From: Flavivirga spongiicola
Lineage (GTDB): Bacteria; Bacteroidota; Bacteroidia; Flavobacteriales; Flavobacteriaceae
DNA length: 64,000 bases
Reading direction: 5' to 3'
Assembly (NCBI RefSeq): GCF_030540825.1
Contig: NZ_JAUOEO010000001.1
Location: 3,795,001 to 3,859,000 of the forward strand
Part shown: piece after piece, positions 17,316 through 27,472 of the stretch
How positions within the stretch are numbered: position 1 is the stretch's first letter
How the letters are laid out: each line of letters starts with the position of its first letter
The notes under the pieces: generated by a model
The model's input: only the letters and a program-made list of their open reading frames with translations
The model's database searches: none
What the model was told of the DNA's origin: nothing
Program-made: the position numbers and the translations under genes

Positions 17316-19244
17316 ATGTTAAAGAGTCATATAGATAAATCAACAGGCTTTGAAAAAAGATTTGAAAATGCCGGAACTGTAGTCTATGAAAATTCAACAG
17401 AAGCATCAAAAGCTGTCGCCAAAGAGATAGCAGACCTTATTAAAGTTAAAGAAGCTCAAAAGCAACCTTGTATCTTAGGGCTAGCAACAGGGTCTTCACC
17501 TAAAGGGCTGTATGCAGAATTAGTACGTCTGCATAAAGAAGAAGGCTTAAGTTTTAAGAATGTCGTGTCATTTAACTTGGATGAGTATTATCCAATGGAA
17601 CCAGATTCTATAAATAGTTATGTACGGTTTATGAAGGAGTTGTTGTTTGATCAAGTCGATATTCTTCCCGAGAATTGTCATATTCCAGATGGCACCTTAT
17701 CAAAAGAAGGCATTGCGGATTATTGTAGTCAATATGAAGCAAAGATAAAGGCATTAGGAGGTATCGATTTACAAATTTTAGGTATTGGTGGTAATGGACA
17801 TATAGGATTTAATGAATCTGGGTCTTTGCAAAATTCAAAAACCCGCTTAGTAGCCTTAGATCATATTACAAGAGTAGCTGCCAGTAACGATTTTTCAGGT
17901 TTAGATAACACCCCAAGAACGGCTATAACACTAGGTGTAAAAGCAATAATGGAAGCCAAACGCGTTATATTAATGGCTTGGGGAGAAAGAAAATCTAATA
18001 TTATAAAAGCTTCTATTGAAGGTGAGGTAACCAATCGGGTTCCGGCTTCTTATTTACAAGAGCATAATAATGCAACTTTTGTTTTAGATAAGGCTGCAGC
18101 ATCAAAATTAACCCGTATCAATACACCTTGGTTAGTAGAAAAAATTGATTGGACCGATAAACTTATTAGAAAAGCTGTTTTAGGTTTGGCCTTACATTTA
18201 AAGAAACCCATACTCATGCTTACAGATGCCGACTATATAGAAAATGGGATGAGTGATTTGTTGGCAGATTCTGGACCTGCTTATGATATAAATATTAAAA
18301 TATTCAATAAAATACAAAACACCATTACAGGTTGGCCAGGGGGAAAACCCAACGCAGATGATAGTAAACGACCAGAAAGAGCAGAGCCAGCAAAAAAACG
18401 TGTACTCATTTTTAGTCCACACCCAGACGATGATATCATAAGTATGGGAGGCACCTTTAAACGTTTGCAAGAACAAGGACATGAAGTTCATGTAGGGTAT
18501 CAAACTTCAGGGAATATTGCCGTAGCAGACGATGAGGCGTTACGTTTTGCCAGTTTTGTATGCGACTATAACGATAAATTCGGAATAGAGAGTAAAGAAG
18601 CCGAAAACATCTATAAAAAAGCTGTAGCCTTTCTTAAGAATAAAAAAACAAGTGAAATTGATATAGAAGAAGTAAGATACATTAAAGGTTTGATACGAAA
18701 AGGAGAAGCACAGTCTACTTGTTACTTTGTAGGTGTACCAGATGATCAAATTCATTTCATGGAATTACCCTTTTATGAAACTGGTGCTATAGAGAAAAAA
18801 CCATTGGGAGAGGAAGATATTCAAATTACGATGGATTTGATAGAGAAGATTAAACCGCATCAAATATATGCAGCAGGAGATTTGGCAGACCCACATGGTA
18901 CTCATAAAGTATGTCTGGATGCTATTTTTGAAGCTGTAAAACGATTAAAGCCCAAAAAATTCATGAAAGATTGTTGGGTTTGGTTATACAGAGGAGCCTG
19001 GCAAGAGTGGGGTATTGATGAGATTGAAATGGCAGTACCTATGGGACCCGATCAGGTCCTGGAAAAGCGAAGAGGGATCTTCAAGCACCAATCACAAAAA
19101 GATGGTGTCGTATTTCAAGGAGCAGATAGTAGAGAGTTTTGGCAACGTGCTGAAGACAGAAATAGTGAAACAGCACAACTTTATGACCAGTTGGGCTTAT
19201 CGCATTATGCCGCTATGGAAGCTTTTGTGAGATGGAAGTATTAA
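17316..19244 (+). CDS. nagB: Glucosamine-6-phosphate deaminase fused to PIG-L-type deacetylase domain
   Basis: 642 aa. Residues ~20-265 are NagB: LGLATGSSPKGLY (phosphate loop), FNLDEYY (Asp89/Glu90) and GIGGNGHIGFNE (156-167). This domain converts glucosamine-6-phosphate to fructose-6-phosphate and ammonia. Residues ~360-600 are a LmbE/PIG-L domain with the zinc motif HPDDD (369-373), a family of N-deacetylases. This two-domain architecture is known in Bacteroidota. It ends the LacI-linked operon and is followed by a terminator at 19365. No separate nagA lies in the window, so the PIG-L domain might supply deacetylation (inference). It is cytoplasmic. Confidence 0.9.
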   Translation: MLKSHIDKSTGFEKRFENAGTVVYENSTEASKAVAKEIADLIKVKEAQKQPCILGLATGSSPKGLYAELVRLHKEEGLSFKNVVSFNLDEYYPMEPDSINSYVRFMKELLFDQVDILPENCHIPDGTLSKEGIADYCSQYEAKIKALGGIDLQILGIGGNGHIGFNESGSLQNSKTRLVALDHITRVAASNDFSGLDNTPRTAITLGVKAIMEAKRVILMAWGERKSNIIKASIEGEVTNRVPASYLQEHNNATFVLDKAAASKLTRINTPWLVEKIDWTDKLIRKAVLGLALHLKKPILMLTDADYIENGMSDLLADSGPAYDINIKIFNKIQNTITGWPGGKPNADDSKRPERAEPAKKRVLIFSPHPDDDIISMGGTFKRLQEQGHEVHVGYQTSGNIAVADDEALRFASFVCDYNDKFGIESKEAENIYKKAVAFLKNKKTSEIDIEEVRYIKGLIRKGEAQSTCYFVGVPDDQIHFMELPFYETGAIEKKPLGEEDIQITMDLIEKIKPHQIYAAGDLADPHGTHKVCLDAIFEAVKRLKPKKFMKDCWVWLYRGAWQEWGIDEIEMAVPMGPDQVLEKRRGIFKHQSQKDGVVFQGADSREFWQRAEDRNSETAQLYDQLGLSHYAAMEAFVRWKY

Positions 19245-19364
19245 GATATTAAAATGATCATTATTATTAACAGATTCTAATAATATTTATATTACTAATA
19301 ACGATAATTATAAAATACATAAAACCACTCCGAATGTAGGAGTATCTACTCTAACTAGTAATTA

Positions 19365-19406
19365 ATTATAGCCTTTGTTAAAATACAAAGGCTATAATCT
19401 TTTTTG
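19365..19406 (+). terminator. Rho-independent terminator
   Basis: Perfect 13-bp stem (19365-19377/19386-19398), 8-nt loop, then CTTTTTT. It ends the amino-sugar operon ~120 nt after the nagB stop. Confidence 0.85.
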
Positions 19407-19455
19407 ATTGATTTTGTATACATTTGTTATAGACCTTAATGCCTTTTTAAGATTT

Positions 19456-20325
19456 ATGACAAATGTTTTTTCATATATAAGAGATTGTAAATTATTTAGA
19501 AAATTTATAATAGATGACCTGCTATTTGTAGAGTTTAAATGTCTTGTTGAAGAAATTCGTTTTGGTATGTGGTCCGATGCTAATTACTTTGTATTTGTTA
19601 CCAATGGCAAGAAAATGTGGAAAACCCATCGTAATGATTACATGGTAAAAGCTGGAGATGCTTTATTTGTGAAAAAAGGCGCCAATATTGCTCATCAATT
19701 TCATAGTGAAGATTATTGCGCATTAATGATATTTATGCCAGATGATTTTATTAAAAAATTCATGCTAAAATTTAGCGATACCATTGTGTATAAAAAAAAT
19801 GATGAACTCATAGACTCAGATGGTGTTTTACGATTACATGTAGACGATTTTCTATTATCTTATATGAAATCGTTAGAGGTCTATTTTGAAGCGCACGATC
19901 ACCCAAATGTTAATGTCATTAGATTAAAGTTTGAAGAATTATTGCTTAATATTTTTACTTCAAACAAACATCAAGATATTTCATCATATTTATGTAGCTT
20001 ACAAGCTTCAAATAGTGTACAGCTTAAACAAATTATGACGGATAATTACCCATATAATTTAAAATTAGAGGAGTATGCTACACTTGCTAATATGAGTTTA
20101 AGTACATTTAAAAGAAGTTTTAAATCTGTTTTTAATGAAAGTCCAGGACGTTGGATTACTAATAAAAAAATGGCATTGGCAACTCAATTCTTAAAAACTT
20201 CAGATAAGACGATTAATGAAATAGCTTACGATTGTGGTTTCGAAGATCCTTCTCATTTTATCAAGGTTTTTAAAAAGCATGAAAATGTAACACCGCTGGC
20301 TTATAGAAATACAATTAATATTTAG
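19456..20325 (+). CDS. AraC-family transcriptional regulator
   Basis: 289 aa from the ATG at 19456; a TTG 48 nt upstream abuts the preceding terminator and is rejected. The N-terminal half is a cupin-like sensor domain (~15-140, KAGDALFVKKGANIAHQF). The C-terminal ~100 residues form the double helix-turn-helix (YATLANMSLSTFKRSF and INEIAYDCGFEDPSHFIKVFKK). The domain order fits the AraC_N group (ExsA-like) rather than sugar-binding AraC. The downstream GNAT gene begins at the next base after its stop, so they are co-transcribed. The target is unknown. Confidence 0.85.
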   Translation: MTNVFSYIRDCKLFRKFIIDDLLFVEFKCLVEEIRFGMWSDANYFVFVTNGKKMWKTHRNDYMVKAGDALFVKKGANIAHQFHSEDYCALMIFMPDDFIKKFMLKFSDTIVYKKNDELIDSDGVLRLHVDDFLLSYMKSLEVYFEAHDHPNVNVIRLKFEELLLNIFTSNKHQDISSYLCSLQASNSVQLKQIMTDNYPYNLKLEEYATLANMSLSTFKRSFKSVFNESPGRWITNKKMALATQFLKTSDKTINEIAYDCGFEDPSHFIKVFKKHENVTPLAYRNTINI

Positions 20326-20787
20326 ATGATAAGAAAGCTTAATCATAAGAAAGAACAAGTATCTAAAGATATATATCATGTTTTTCAAGCATCTTATAAA
20401 ATTGAAGCAAAATTACTTCAAGTTAAATTTCAAGATTTTCCACCTTTAAAAAGAACAGTAAATGAGTTTCAGGACAGTACCACAAATTTTTATGGTTTTT
20501 GGAAAGCATCAAAATTAGCAGCTGTTATTGAAATTGATAAGGTAAATAATATAACAGATATCTGTAGTCTTGTTGTTCACCCTTTATTTTTCAGGCAAGG
20601 CATCGCCAAAAAACTTTTAGAGTTTGCGGTAGAATTGTATAATTCAGAAATAATTATTGTTGAAACAGGGTTGGCAAATAAACCGGCAATTATTTTGTAT
20701 GAGAAGTTTGGCTTTGTGTTGCAAGGAAAATATATGACCTCAATAGGTATTGAAAAAGTAAAATTCTCATTTCATAAAACGCATTGA
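20326..20787 (+). CDS. GNAT-family N-acetyltransferase
   Basis: 153 aa. The acetyl-CoA binding motif A is visible (SLVVHPLFFRQGIAKKLLEFA, ~83-103), as is motif B near the end (NKPAIILYEKFGFV). It transfers acetyl groups from acetyl-CoA to an unknown amine. The start codon directly follows the AraC stop (TAG ATG), which argues for translational coupling, so the regulator may control or sense this acetyltransferase's process. Cytoplasmic. Confidence 0.82.
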   Translation: MIRKLNHKKEQVSKDIYHVFQASYKIEAKLLQVKFQDFPPLKRTVNEFQDSTTNFYGFWKASKLAAVIEIDKVNNITDICSLVVHPLFFRQGIAKKLLEFAVELYNSEIIIVETGLANKPAIILYEKFGFVLQGKYMTSIGIEKVKFSFHKTH

Positions 20788-20808
20788 GACTTAATTAGTA
20801 ATACAGCC

Positions 20809-21273
20809 TTAAACAGAAACTTCCCATTTGATTTTTACAGCAGATATTTTTTTGTTTTCTAATCGGTCATTAGTTACTTTAAACCCTAACTTTTTATAAA
20901 ATTTAATAGGTGATTTGTATTTTTCACCGTTTTGTTTAACATAATTATCCGTATCAATAACCCAACCATAGAGTTCAGTTGTATGTTGTGTTACCATTTC
21001 AATTAATTGACTAGCTATTCCTTTTCGTTGATGCTCAGACTTAATTATTATAACAAACCATTTTTTCGAATCTTTTATATACGTTGACAACCAACCAGAA
21101 ATTTGATGATCTAATTTAATTACAAAATGCTCGAGGTTACCTAATCCATCTAAATAAGCTTCGAAGTCTTTAATTGTTTTGTGGACCAAAGAGTTAGGAT
21201 ACTCATGATTCCAAATTTTTAAAATTTCCTTCTTTTGAAAAGTATTTAGTTGGTTTGTTTTTTCAATAACCAT
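20809..21273 (-). CDS. GNAT-family N-acetyltransferase
   Basis: 154 aa from the ATG at 21273 (MVIEKTNQL); an upstream in-frame ATG at 21354 adds 27 residues outside the domain and is not chosen. Motif A is IIIKSEHQRKGIASQLIEM and the C-terminal part has SPIKFYKKLGFKV. The sequence differs clearly from the neighbouring GNAT protein at 20326, with which it converges (21-nt gap). Substrate unknown. Confidence 0.78.
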   Translation of the reverse strand: MVIEKTNQLNTFQKKEILKIWNHEYPNSLVHKTIKDFEAYLDGLGNLEHFVIKLDHQISGWLSTYIKDSKKWFVIIIKSEHQRKGIASQLIEMVTQHTTELYGWVIDTDNYVKQNGEKYKSPIKFYKKLGFKVTNDRLENKKISAVKIKWEVSV

Positions 21274-21417
21274 TTTTTTAGATAAAAATAGAAATACAAA
21301 TGTAATTATTATCCTATTATAATATGTTGACTTGTAGTTTGGTGCCAAATTCAAACTAATGAACCGATTATACCATTCATAGAACTTATTACACTATCCT
21401 AACGTAATGATGCTCAA

Positions 21418-21456
21418 TACATTTGTAATGTAAATGTTCAATAAAACAAATTGAAC
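21418..21456 (+). promoter_or_regulatory. Possible promoter and operator of the NMO/OsmC/metY cluster
   Basis: TACATTTG (21418-21425) fits the -7 consensus TAnnTTTG. Just downstream, GTTCAAT (21436-21442) and ATTGAAC (21450-21456) form a perfect 7-bp inverted repeat with a 7-nt spacer, a plausible repressor site. No convincing -33 box is seen. Confidence 0.4.
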
Positions 21457-21485
21457 GCATATTAACTACTAAATGTATCATTCTT

Positions 21486-22610
21486 ATGAAGTCAAAAAAC
21501 TTTTCACGACGCGATTTTATTCAAAAAGGAACACTAGCAAGTATTGCTGCGACAACCATAGTTGGCAGTAGTTTTGGTCAATCTCCCGTTGTATCAAAAA
21601 TAACGGATAAGAAACAAACAAAATTTAATTATCCATCCAGCGCAACTAAAAAGCTAACTAAACTGTTAAACATTGAATACCCTATAATTCAAGCACCAAC
21701 AGCGGGCGTTATTAATAGTTCATTTACATCAGCAGTTTCAAACAATGGCGGTTTAGGTGCATTACCATTAAGTTGGTCAGAACCAGATTATGCCATAAAA
21801 CAAATTGAGGCAGTTAAAGGAAAAACTAAAAATTCATTTTTTGCAAATTTCGTATTGAATTTTGAACCTAAAGCTTTTGATATAGCCATAGAAAATGGGG
21901 TACCTATTATACAATTCTCTTGGGGAATGCCAACTAAAAAAATGGCCACCAAAATGAAAGCAGCAAAAGTCGTTTTAGGAATTCAAGTGACTAGTGAAGC
22001 GAGTGCAAAAGCAGCTTTGGATTTAGGTGCAGATTATTTAGTTTGCCAAGGTACAGAAGCTGGAGGTCATGTGCATGCATCAAGACCATTAGCAGAAGCA
22101 TTAGAACGTGTTTTAAAAATAGCGGGAGATGTGCCGGTGGTTGCTTCAGGCGGCATTGCTACAGGGCATAAAATGCGTGAATATATGCAGATGGGAGCTT
22201 CCGGTGTTGTTATGGGGTCAAGATTTGTCGCTACAGTAGAAAGCCGAGGACATGATATTTATAAAAAATCCTTGGTAAAAGCAAAAGCAGAAGACACCGT
22301 TTTTACCACCTGTATGAATAAAGGGTTTGAAAACACAACACATAGAATACTGCGTAATTCAACATTCGAAATGTGGGAATCTGCAGGTTGTCCTGCCATC
22401 GGAAATAGGCCAGGAGAGACAGATACCATTGTTAAATATGGAGAAGACATCCATGTAGAACGCTATAGCATTAACTCCCCTGGATCATTTTATACAGGAA
22501 ATATAGAAGCCATGGCAAACTATGCAGGAACTAGTATTAATGATATTAACGATATACCAACAGTAGCAGAATTAATTAAGAGAATTTGGAAAGAATTCCT
22601 AGATAAGTAG
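21486..22610 (+). CDS. Nitronate monooxygenase (2-nitropropane dioxygenase family) with Tat-like leader
   Basis: 374 aa. The N-terminus NFSRRDFIQKGTLASIAA is a clear twin-arginine signal (S-R-R-D-F-I) followed by a hydrophobic stretch. The FMN-binding TIM-barrel core has YPIIQAPTAG, CQGTEAGGHVHASRP and VVASGGIATG...GASGVVMGSRF, the usual NMO flavin-site blocks. The family oxidises nitronates to carbonyls and nitrite. Most relatives are cytoplasmic, so a Tat leader is unusual. It is followed 35 nt later by an OsmC gene and then metY, suggesting one transcript. The real substrate is uncertain. Confidence 0.8.
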   Translation: MKSKNFSRRDFIQKGTLASIAATTIVGSSFGQSPVVSKITDKKQTKFNYPSSATKKLTKLLNIEYPIIQAPTAGVINSSFTSAVSNNGGLGALPLSWSEPDYAIKQIEAVKGKTKNSFFANFVLNFEPKAFDIAIENGVPIIQFSWGMPTKKMATKMKAAKVVLGIQVTSEASAKAALDLGADYLVCQGTEAGGHVHASRPLAEALERVLKIAGDVPVVASGGIATGHKMREYMQMGASGVVMGSRFVATVESRGHDIYKKSLVKAKAEDTVFTTCMNKGFENTTHRILRNSTFEMWESAGCPAIGNRPGETDTIVKYGEDIHVERYSINSPGSFYTGNIEAMANYAGTSINDINDIPTVAELIKRIWKEFLDK

Positions 22611-22645
22611 TAATACCAATTTGAGTGTAAACATTAAAACAAAAA

Positions 22646-23209
22646 ATGATGACTACAGTAAACACAACATTAAATGGTTTCGATTTAGAAGCCATAGAAA
22701 ACACAGTAGGAGCTTTAAAGAGCAATCCTAAAATTGCAGAATTCAAATTTAAAGCAACAAACAAATGGGAATCTGGTCCACGAAACACAAGTCAAATACA
22801 AGGATTTTACGGTGCTTGTCAAGACGATACCACAAGAGTAACCCCTTTTGAATGCAGTACAGATATGCCAATAGTTTTAGATGGTACAGATGTGGCACCA
22901 AGTCCGCCAGAATTTTTGCTACATACATTAGCGAGTTGCATGACAACATCTATGATGTTGTTAGCATCTGCAAATGGCATTAAAGTAGCTGACGTGACCA
23001 TACGTGTTGAAGGTGATTTAAACCTAAATGGATTCCTTGGTTTAGATGCTTGTATCTTAAAGGAGTATGAGCAAATAAAAGTATCTATTGATGTTGAAGG
23101 GGATTTATCTGAAACCGAAAAACAAGAATTACTAACATTTGCCAAAAAATCACCCATTTATAACACCATATTAAATCCAGGAGCCATCAATGTATCATTG
23201 CATGCTTAA
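22646..23209 (+). CDS. OsmC-family protein
   Basis: 187 aa (the second Met at 22649 is equally possible). The C-terminal ~120 residues have the OsmC fold with PSPPEFLLHTLASCMTTSMM carrying the conserved cysteine (Ala-Ser-Cys). The peroxide-reducing members need two cysteines; another is present at FECST, but whether it is positioned for catalysis cannot be told. It is in line with the NMO and metY genes (35 and 30 nt gaps), which suggests a role in oxidant or thiol handling. Cytoplasmic. Confidence 0.8.
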   Translation: MMTTVNTTLNGFDLEAIENTVGALKSNPKIAEFKFKATNKWESGPRNTSQIQGFYGACQDDTTRVTPFECSTDMPIVLDGTDVAPSPPEFLLHTLASCMTTSMMLLASANGIKVADVTIRVEGDLNLNGFLGLDACILKEYEQIKVSIDVEGDLSETEKQELLTFAKKSPIYNTILNPGAINVSLHA

Positions 23210-24565
<1,356 letters not shown>

Positions 24566-24596
24566 AATATCAATGATTAAAAAACAAAACTAACTT

Positions 24597-25085
24597 ATGA
24601 CAACAATTAAAGAATACGACAAAAAATTTATGTTAAGGTGTATAGAACTATCTCAAATTGCAGTTAATAACGGTGACGCTGCTTTTGGAAGTTTAGTAGC
24701 CCTAGATGATAAGTTGATCGCAGAAGGGGTAAATAATCTTAAAGGGAGGGTGTCAGACCATGCCGAAATTTTAGCACTGCACAACGCACATGTAAAATTA
24801 GGAACCCCAGATTTATCAGACTGCACATTATATACGAGTTGTGAGCCTTGTCCAATGTGTTCCTTCATGATTAGAGAATATAAAATCAAAAGAGTTGTAT
24901 ATGCATTGCCATCGTTGTATGTAGGTGGCTATTCAAGGTGGCCAATTCTACAAGACAAAAAACTAGAAGAATTGAAGCCTATTTTTTCAAATGCTCCAGA
25001 AATTATAGGCGGATATATGGAAGAAGAAGCAAATGTTGTCATGAAGCAAACACCACTTTGGATGTTTGGTAGCAGTACAAGATAA
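24597..25085 (+). CDS. Cytidine/deoxycytidylate deaminase-fold nucleoside or nucleobase deaminase
   Basis: 162 aa. Zinc ligands and proton shuttle are seen in HAEIL (His55, Glu57) and PCPMC (Cys85, Cys88). The overall size resembles guanine deaminase/TadA-like members that deaminate free bases or nucleosides. It lies 31 nt after metY, probably the last gene of that transcript. Because the tRNA-binding C-terminus of TadA is not evident and the tail is short, a base/nucleoside deaminase is preferred over tRNA editing. Confidence 0.78.
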   Translation: MTTIKEYDKKFMLRCIELSQIAVNNGDAAFGSLVALDDKLIAEGVNNLKGRVSDHAEILALHNAHVKLGTPDLSDCTLYTSCEPCPMCSFMIREYKIKRVVYALPSLYVGGYSRWPILQDKKLEELKPIFSNAPEIIGGYMEEEANVVMKQTPLWMFGSSTR

Positions 25086-25225
25086 AATTGATTTTTAAAT
25101 AAAATATAAAAACCGAAAGAAGCCAGTATAAGAGTAATCATATTGCTATAACTTTACTTTGGTAAAAAGTTTAAGCACTACTATTCGTTGATTTTTTTCT
25201 CTCTAACTGGTTTCTTATTATTTTT

Positions 25226-25233
25226 TAACTTTG
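25226..25233 (+). promoter_or_regulatory. Possible -7 box before the AraC gene
   Basis: TAACTTTG fits TAnnTTTG and lies 19 nt before the ATG at 25253. The -33 region is not convincing. Confidence 0.4.
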
Positions 25234-25252
25234 AATAATAAAGGTTAGCTAA

Positions 25253-26005
25253 ATGGAATCTGCCACTATATTTTATGATAAAAAGCATTATTTCCCAATG
25301 CATTTACATCCGAATCGTTATACATTTTCCTATATTTTAAATGGAAACGCTCATCTAATATGTAATGGTTCTAGATTTATTTTGAAAGCTGGTGACTTGG
25401 TTATAATTCCTCCCTATGTAGCACATCAAACACGCATTGAGGATTTTTTCCATTACAAGGTCATTAGAGTCCCTAAATTAGATGCTTTCAGTAATAGATC
25501 TAATGCGCAATTAGGTTTAACAATTGTTCGAAATAGCTATTCTTATAAGAATGATTTTAATCATTGGTTTGAATCGATTATAATTAATAAAGGTCATAAT
25601 CTCAATATGGGGGAGCGTGCAGAAACTCAGGTGCCGGATGTATTTAAACGTTTTTTGATTAGTAACCATTCTAATTTAATTAAAAAGAATAGTTTAACAA
25701 AAGCATTGGTACATATAGAAACTAACTACAACCGATCCATACTTGTTGAAGAGTTGTCGGACTTAACACATCTAAGTGAGAGTCATTTTCAACGTCTTTT
25801 CAAAATTAATATTGGAATTTCCCCTATGCGTTATTTACAAAACTTACGCATTGAAAAAGCCAAAGAGTATATAAAGACCAGAGACAATTTCACTGATATT
25901 GCATATGATACAGGTTTTTTTGACCAAAGTCACTTTAACAAATATTTCAAAATAAATGTAGGTATGATTCCCAAACGATATGCTGATTTAATTAGAAATG
26001 ATTGA
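25253..26005 (+). CDS. AraC-family transcriptional regulator
   Basis: 250 aa. A cupin-type sensor is at ~10-90 (HLHPNRYTFSYILNG, KAGDLVIIPPYVAHQTRI) and the AraC DNA-binding domain at ~150-248 (LTHLSESHFQRLFKINIGISPMRYL; FTDIAYDTGFFDQSHFNKYFK). It is followed by an aminotransferase gene after 55 nt (to the chosen ATG), so it may regulate that gene; the effector is unknown. Confidence 0.83.
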   Translation: MESATIFYDKKHYFPMHLHPNRYTFSYILNGNAHLICNGSRFILKAGDLVIIPPYVAHQTRIEDFFHYKVIRVPKLDAFSNRSNAQLGLTIVRNSYSYKNDFNHWFESIIINKGHNLNMGERAETQVPDVFKRFLISNHSNLIKKNSLTKALVHIETNYNRSILVEELSDLTHLSESHFQRLFKINIGISPMRYLQNLRIEKAKEYIKTRDNFTDIAYDTGFFDQSHFNKYFKINVGMIPKRYADLIRND

Positions 26006-26060
26006 ATTTTACAATTTTAAAGTTTAAGGTTTATAGAACTTGCAATCAAAAGTTTCAGTC

Positions 26061-27362
26061 ATGCAAAGTTCAAACCTTAAAGAAGTAGAAGACGCTCAAA
26101 AAACACTAATCCGATATTGTGGTGAGTTTTCAAATTTTATTGCAGAAAAAGCTTTTGGGAGTTATATCTATGATAAAGAAGGACATGCCATTCTAGATTT
26201 TACTTCTGGTCAAATGTGTTCCGTATTTGGGCACAATCATCCAAAATTTATAGAAATATTAGAAAAATCAGGTGATAGGGCTATTCATTTACTAAGCTCT
26301 ATTCTATCTCCTTCAGTAATAAATCTTTCAAAAAGACTAGCCAGTGAACTGCCCGATAGTTTGTCTAAATGTATATTTTTAAATACCGGGTCTGAGTCTA
26401 ACGAAGTAGCTATACGAATGGCCAAATTGGTTACTGGTGGTTTTGAAGTCATTGGGTTTTCAGGTTCATGGCATGGTATGACGGCTGGTGCACAATCTTG
26501 TACTTATTCTAAAACCAGAAAGGGTTACGGACCGGCAATACCAGGGAGTTTAATGATACCGGCACCTTATGAATATCGTTGCCCCATAGCACATTGTAAA
26601 GGTAGCTGCGATCATACTTGTTTAGAGGTAGGCATGAAAATGTGCGATCAGCAATCAACAGGCGCATATGCAGCATTAATAGCAGAACCTTTATTGAGTG
26701 CAGCAGGGATGATTGAATTAAAACCTGACTATATTAAGAGGTTAAAAGCGTTATGCGACGAACGCGGATTATTATTAATATTTGACGAAGCTCAAACGGC
26801 ATTAGGACGACTTGGAAAAACCTTCGCTTTTCAACAATACGACATCGTTCCTGATTTCTTAACCTTGTCAAAAACATTAGGTGGGGGATTACCTTTGGCA
26901 GCCATGGTTACCACAAAAGAAATAGAAGAGGCATGTCATAAGAAAGGGTTTATCTATGTAACTTCACATGTATCCGATCCTTTTTGTGCCACTTTTGGTT
27001 TGGCCGCTTTTGAAATACTTTATGAGGAGAAACTAGCTCAAAAAGCTTTAGAACTAGGGAAGTATTTAAAGGAACAATTAATAAAACTACAAGAGGAACA
27101 CGAGTGTATAGGAGATGTAAGAGGTAAGGGGCTTTTATTGGGGGTTGAAATTGTAAAAAATAGAGAAACAAAAATACCTGACGATACATTAGGTCAAAAT
27201 ATATGCAATAGATGTCTTGAGTTAGGCCTAAATATGAATATAGTTAGAATGAAAGGCTATGGTAGTATTTTTAGGATTGCTCCACCATTGACTATAAGTA
27301 AAAAGGAAATTGATTTAGGGGTTACTATATTAAATCAAGCTATACGAGATTGTATTAAATAA
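26061..27362 (+). CDS. Class III PLP-dependent aminotransferase, dialkylglycine-decarboxylase-like
   Basis: 433 aa from the ATG at 26061 (a TTG 21 nt earlier gives a weaker start). It shows the class III fold: NTGSESNEVAIR for phosphate binding, FDEAQTALGR (Asp242 for the pyridine nitrogen) and LSKTLGGGLP with PLP-Lys271. Overall it resembles 2,2-dialkylglycine decarboxylase and related transaminases. Odd for the class is a cysteine cluster in RCPIAHCKGSCDHTC (Cys174, 179, 183, 187), which could bind a metal or a disulfide pair. The AraC gene upstream may control it. Substrate uncertain. Confidence 0.8.
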   Translation: MQSSNLKEVEDAQKTLIRYCGEFSNFIAEKAFGSYIYDKEGHAILDFTSGQMCSVFGHNHPKFIEILEKSGDRAIHLLSSILSPSVINLSKRLASELPDSLSKCIFLNTGSESNEVAIRMAKLVTGGFEVIGFSGSWHGMTAGAQSCTYSKTRKGYGPAIPGSLMIPAPYEYRCPIAHCKGSCDHTCLEVGMKMCDQQSTGAYAALIAEPLLSAAGMIELKPDYIKRLKALCDERGLLLIFDEAQTALGRLGKTFAFQQYDIVPDFLTLSKTLGGGLPLAAMVTTKEIEEACHKKGFIYVTSHVSDPFCATFGLAAFEILYEEKLAQKALELGKYLKEQLIKLQEEHECIGDVRGKGLLLGVEIVKNRETKIPDDTLGQNICNRCLELGLNMNIVRMKGYGSIFRIAPPLTISKKEIDLGVTILNQAIRDCIK

Positions 27363-27472
27363 TGTTTTAAGTAAATATTTAATTCGTATAGTTGCAGAAT
27401 TTGAGCAGATGTATAGAAATTATCTCGTAGTGACGATAGGAAAGTGGTGGCGTGCGTGCAATGTCTAAATAC

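Noticed and set aside
18198..18755. Antisense frames within nagB
   Set aside because: They are shadows of a well-supported gene, with atypical residue composition and no start context.
19408..19455. TTG start of the AraC protein
   Set aside because: It abuts the T-tract of the upstream terminator; the ATG at 19456 gives a normal N-terminus.
22819..23157. 112-codon antisense frame within the OsmC gene
   Set aside because: The sense strand encodes a conserved OsmC domain; the antisense frame has no recognisable features.
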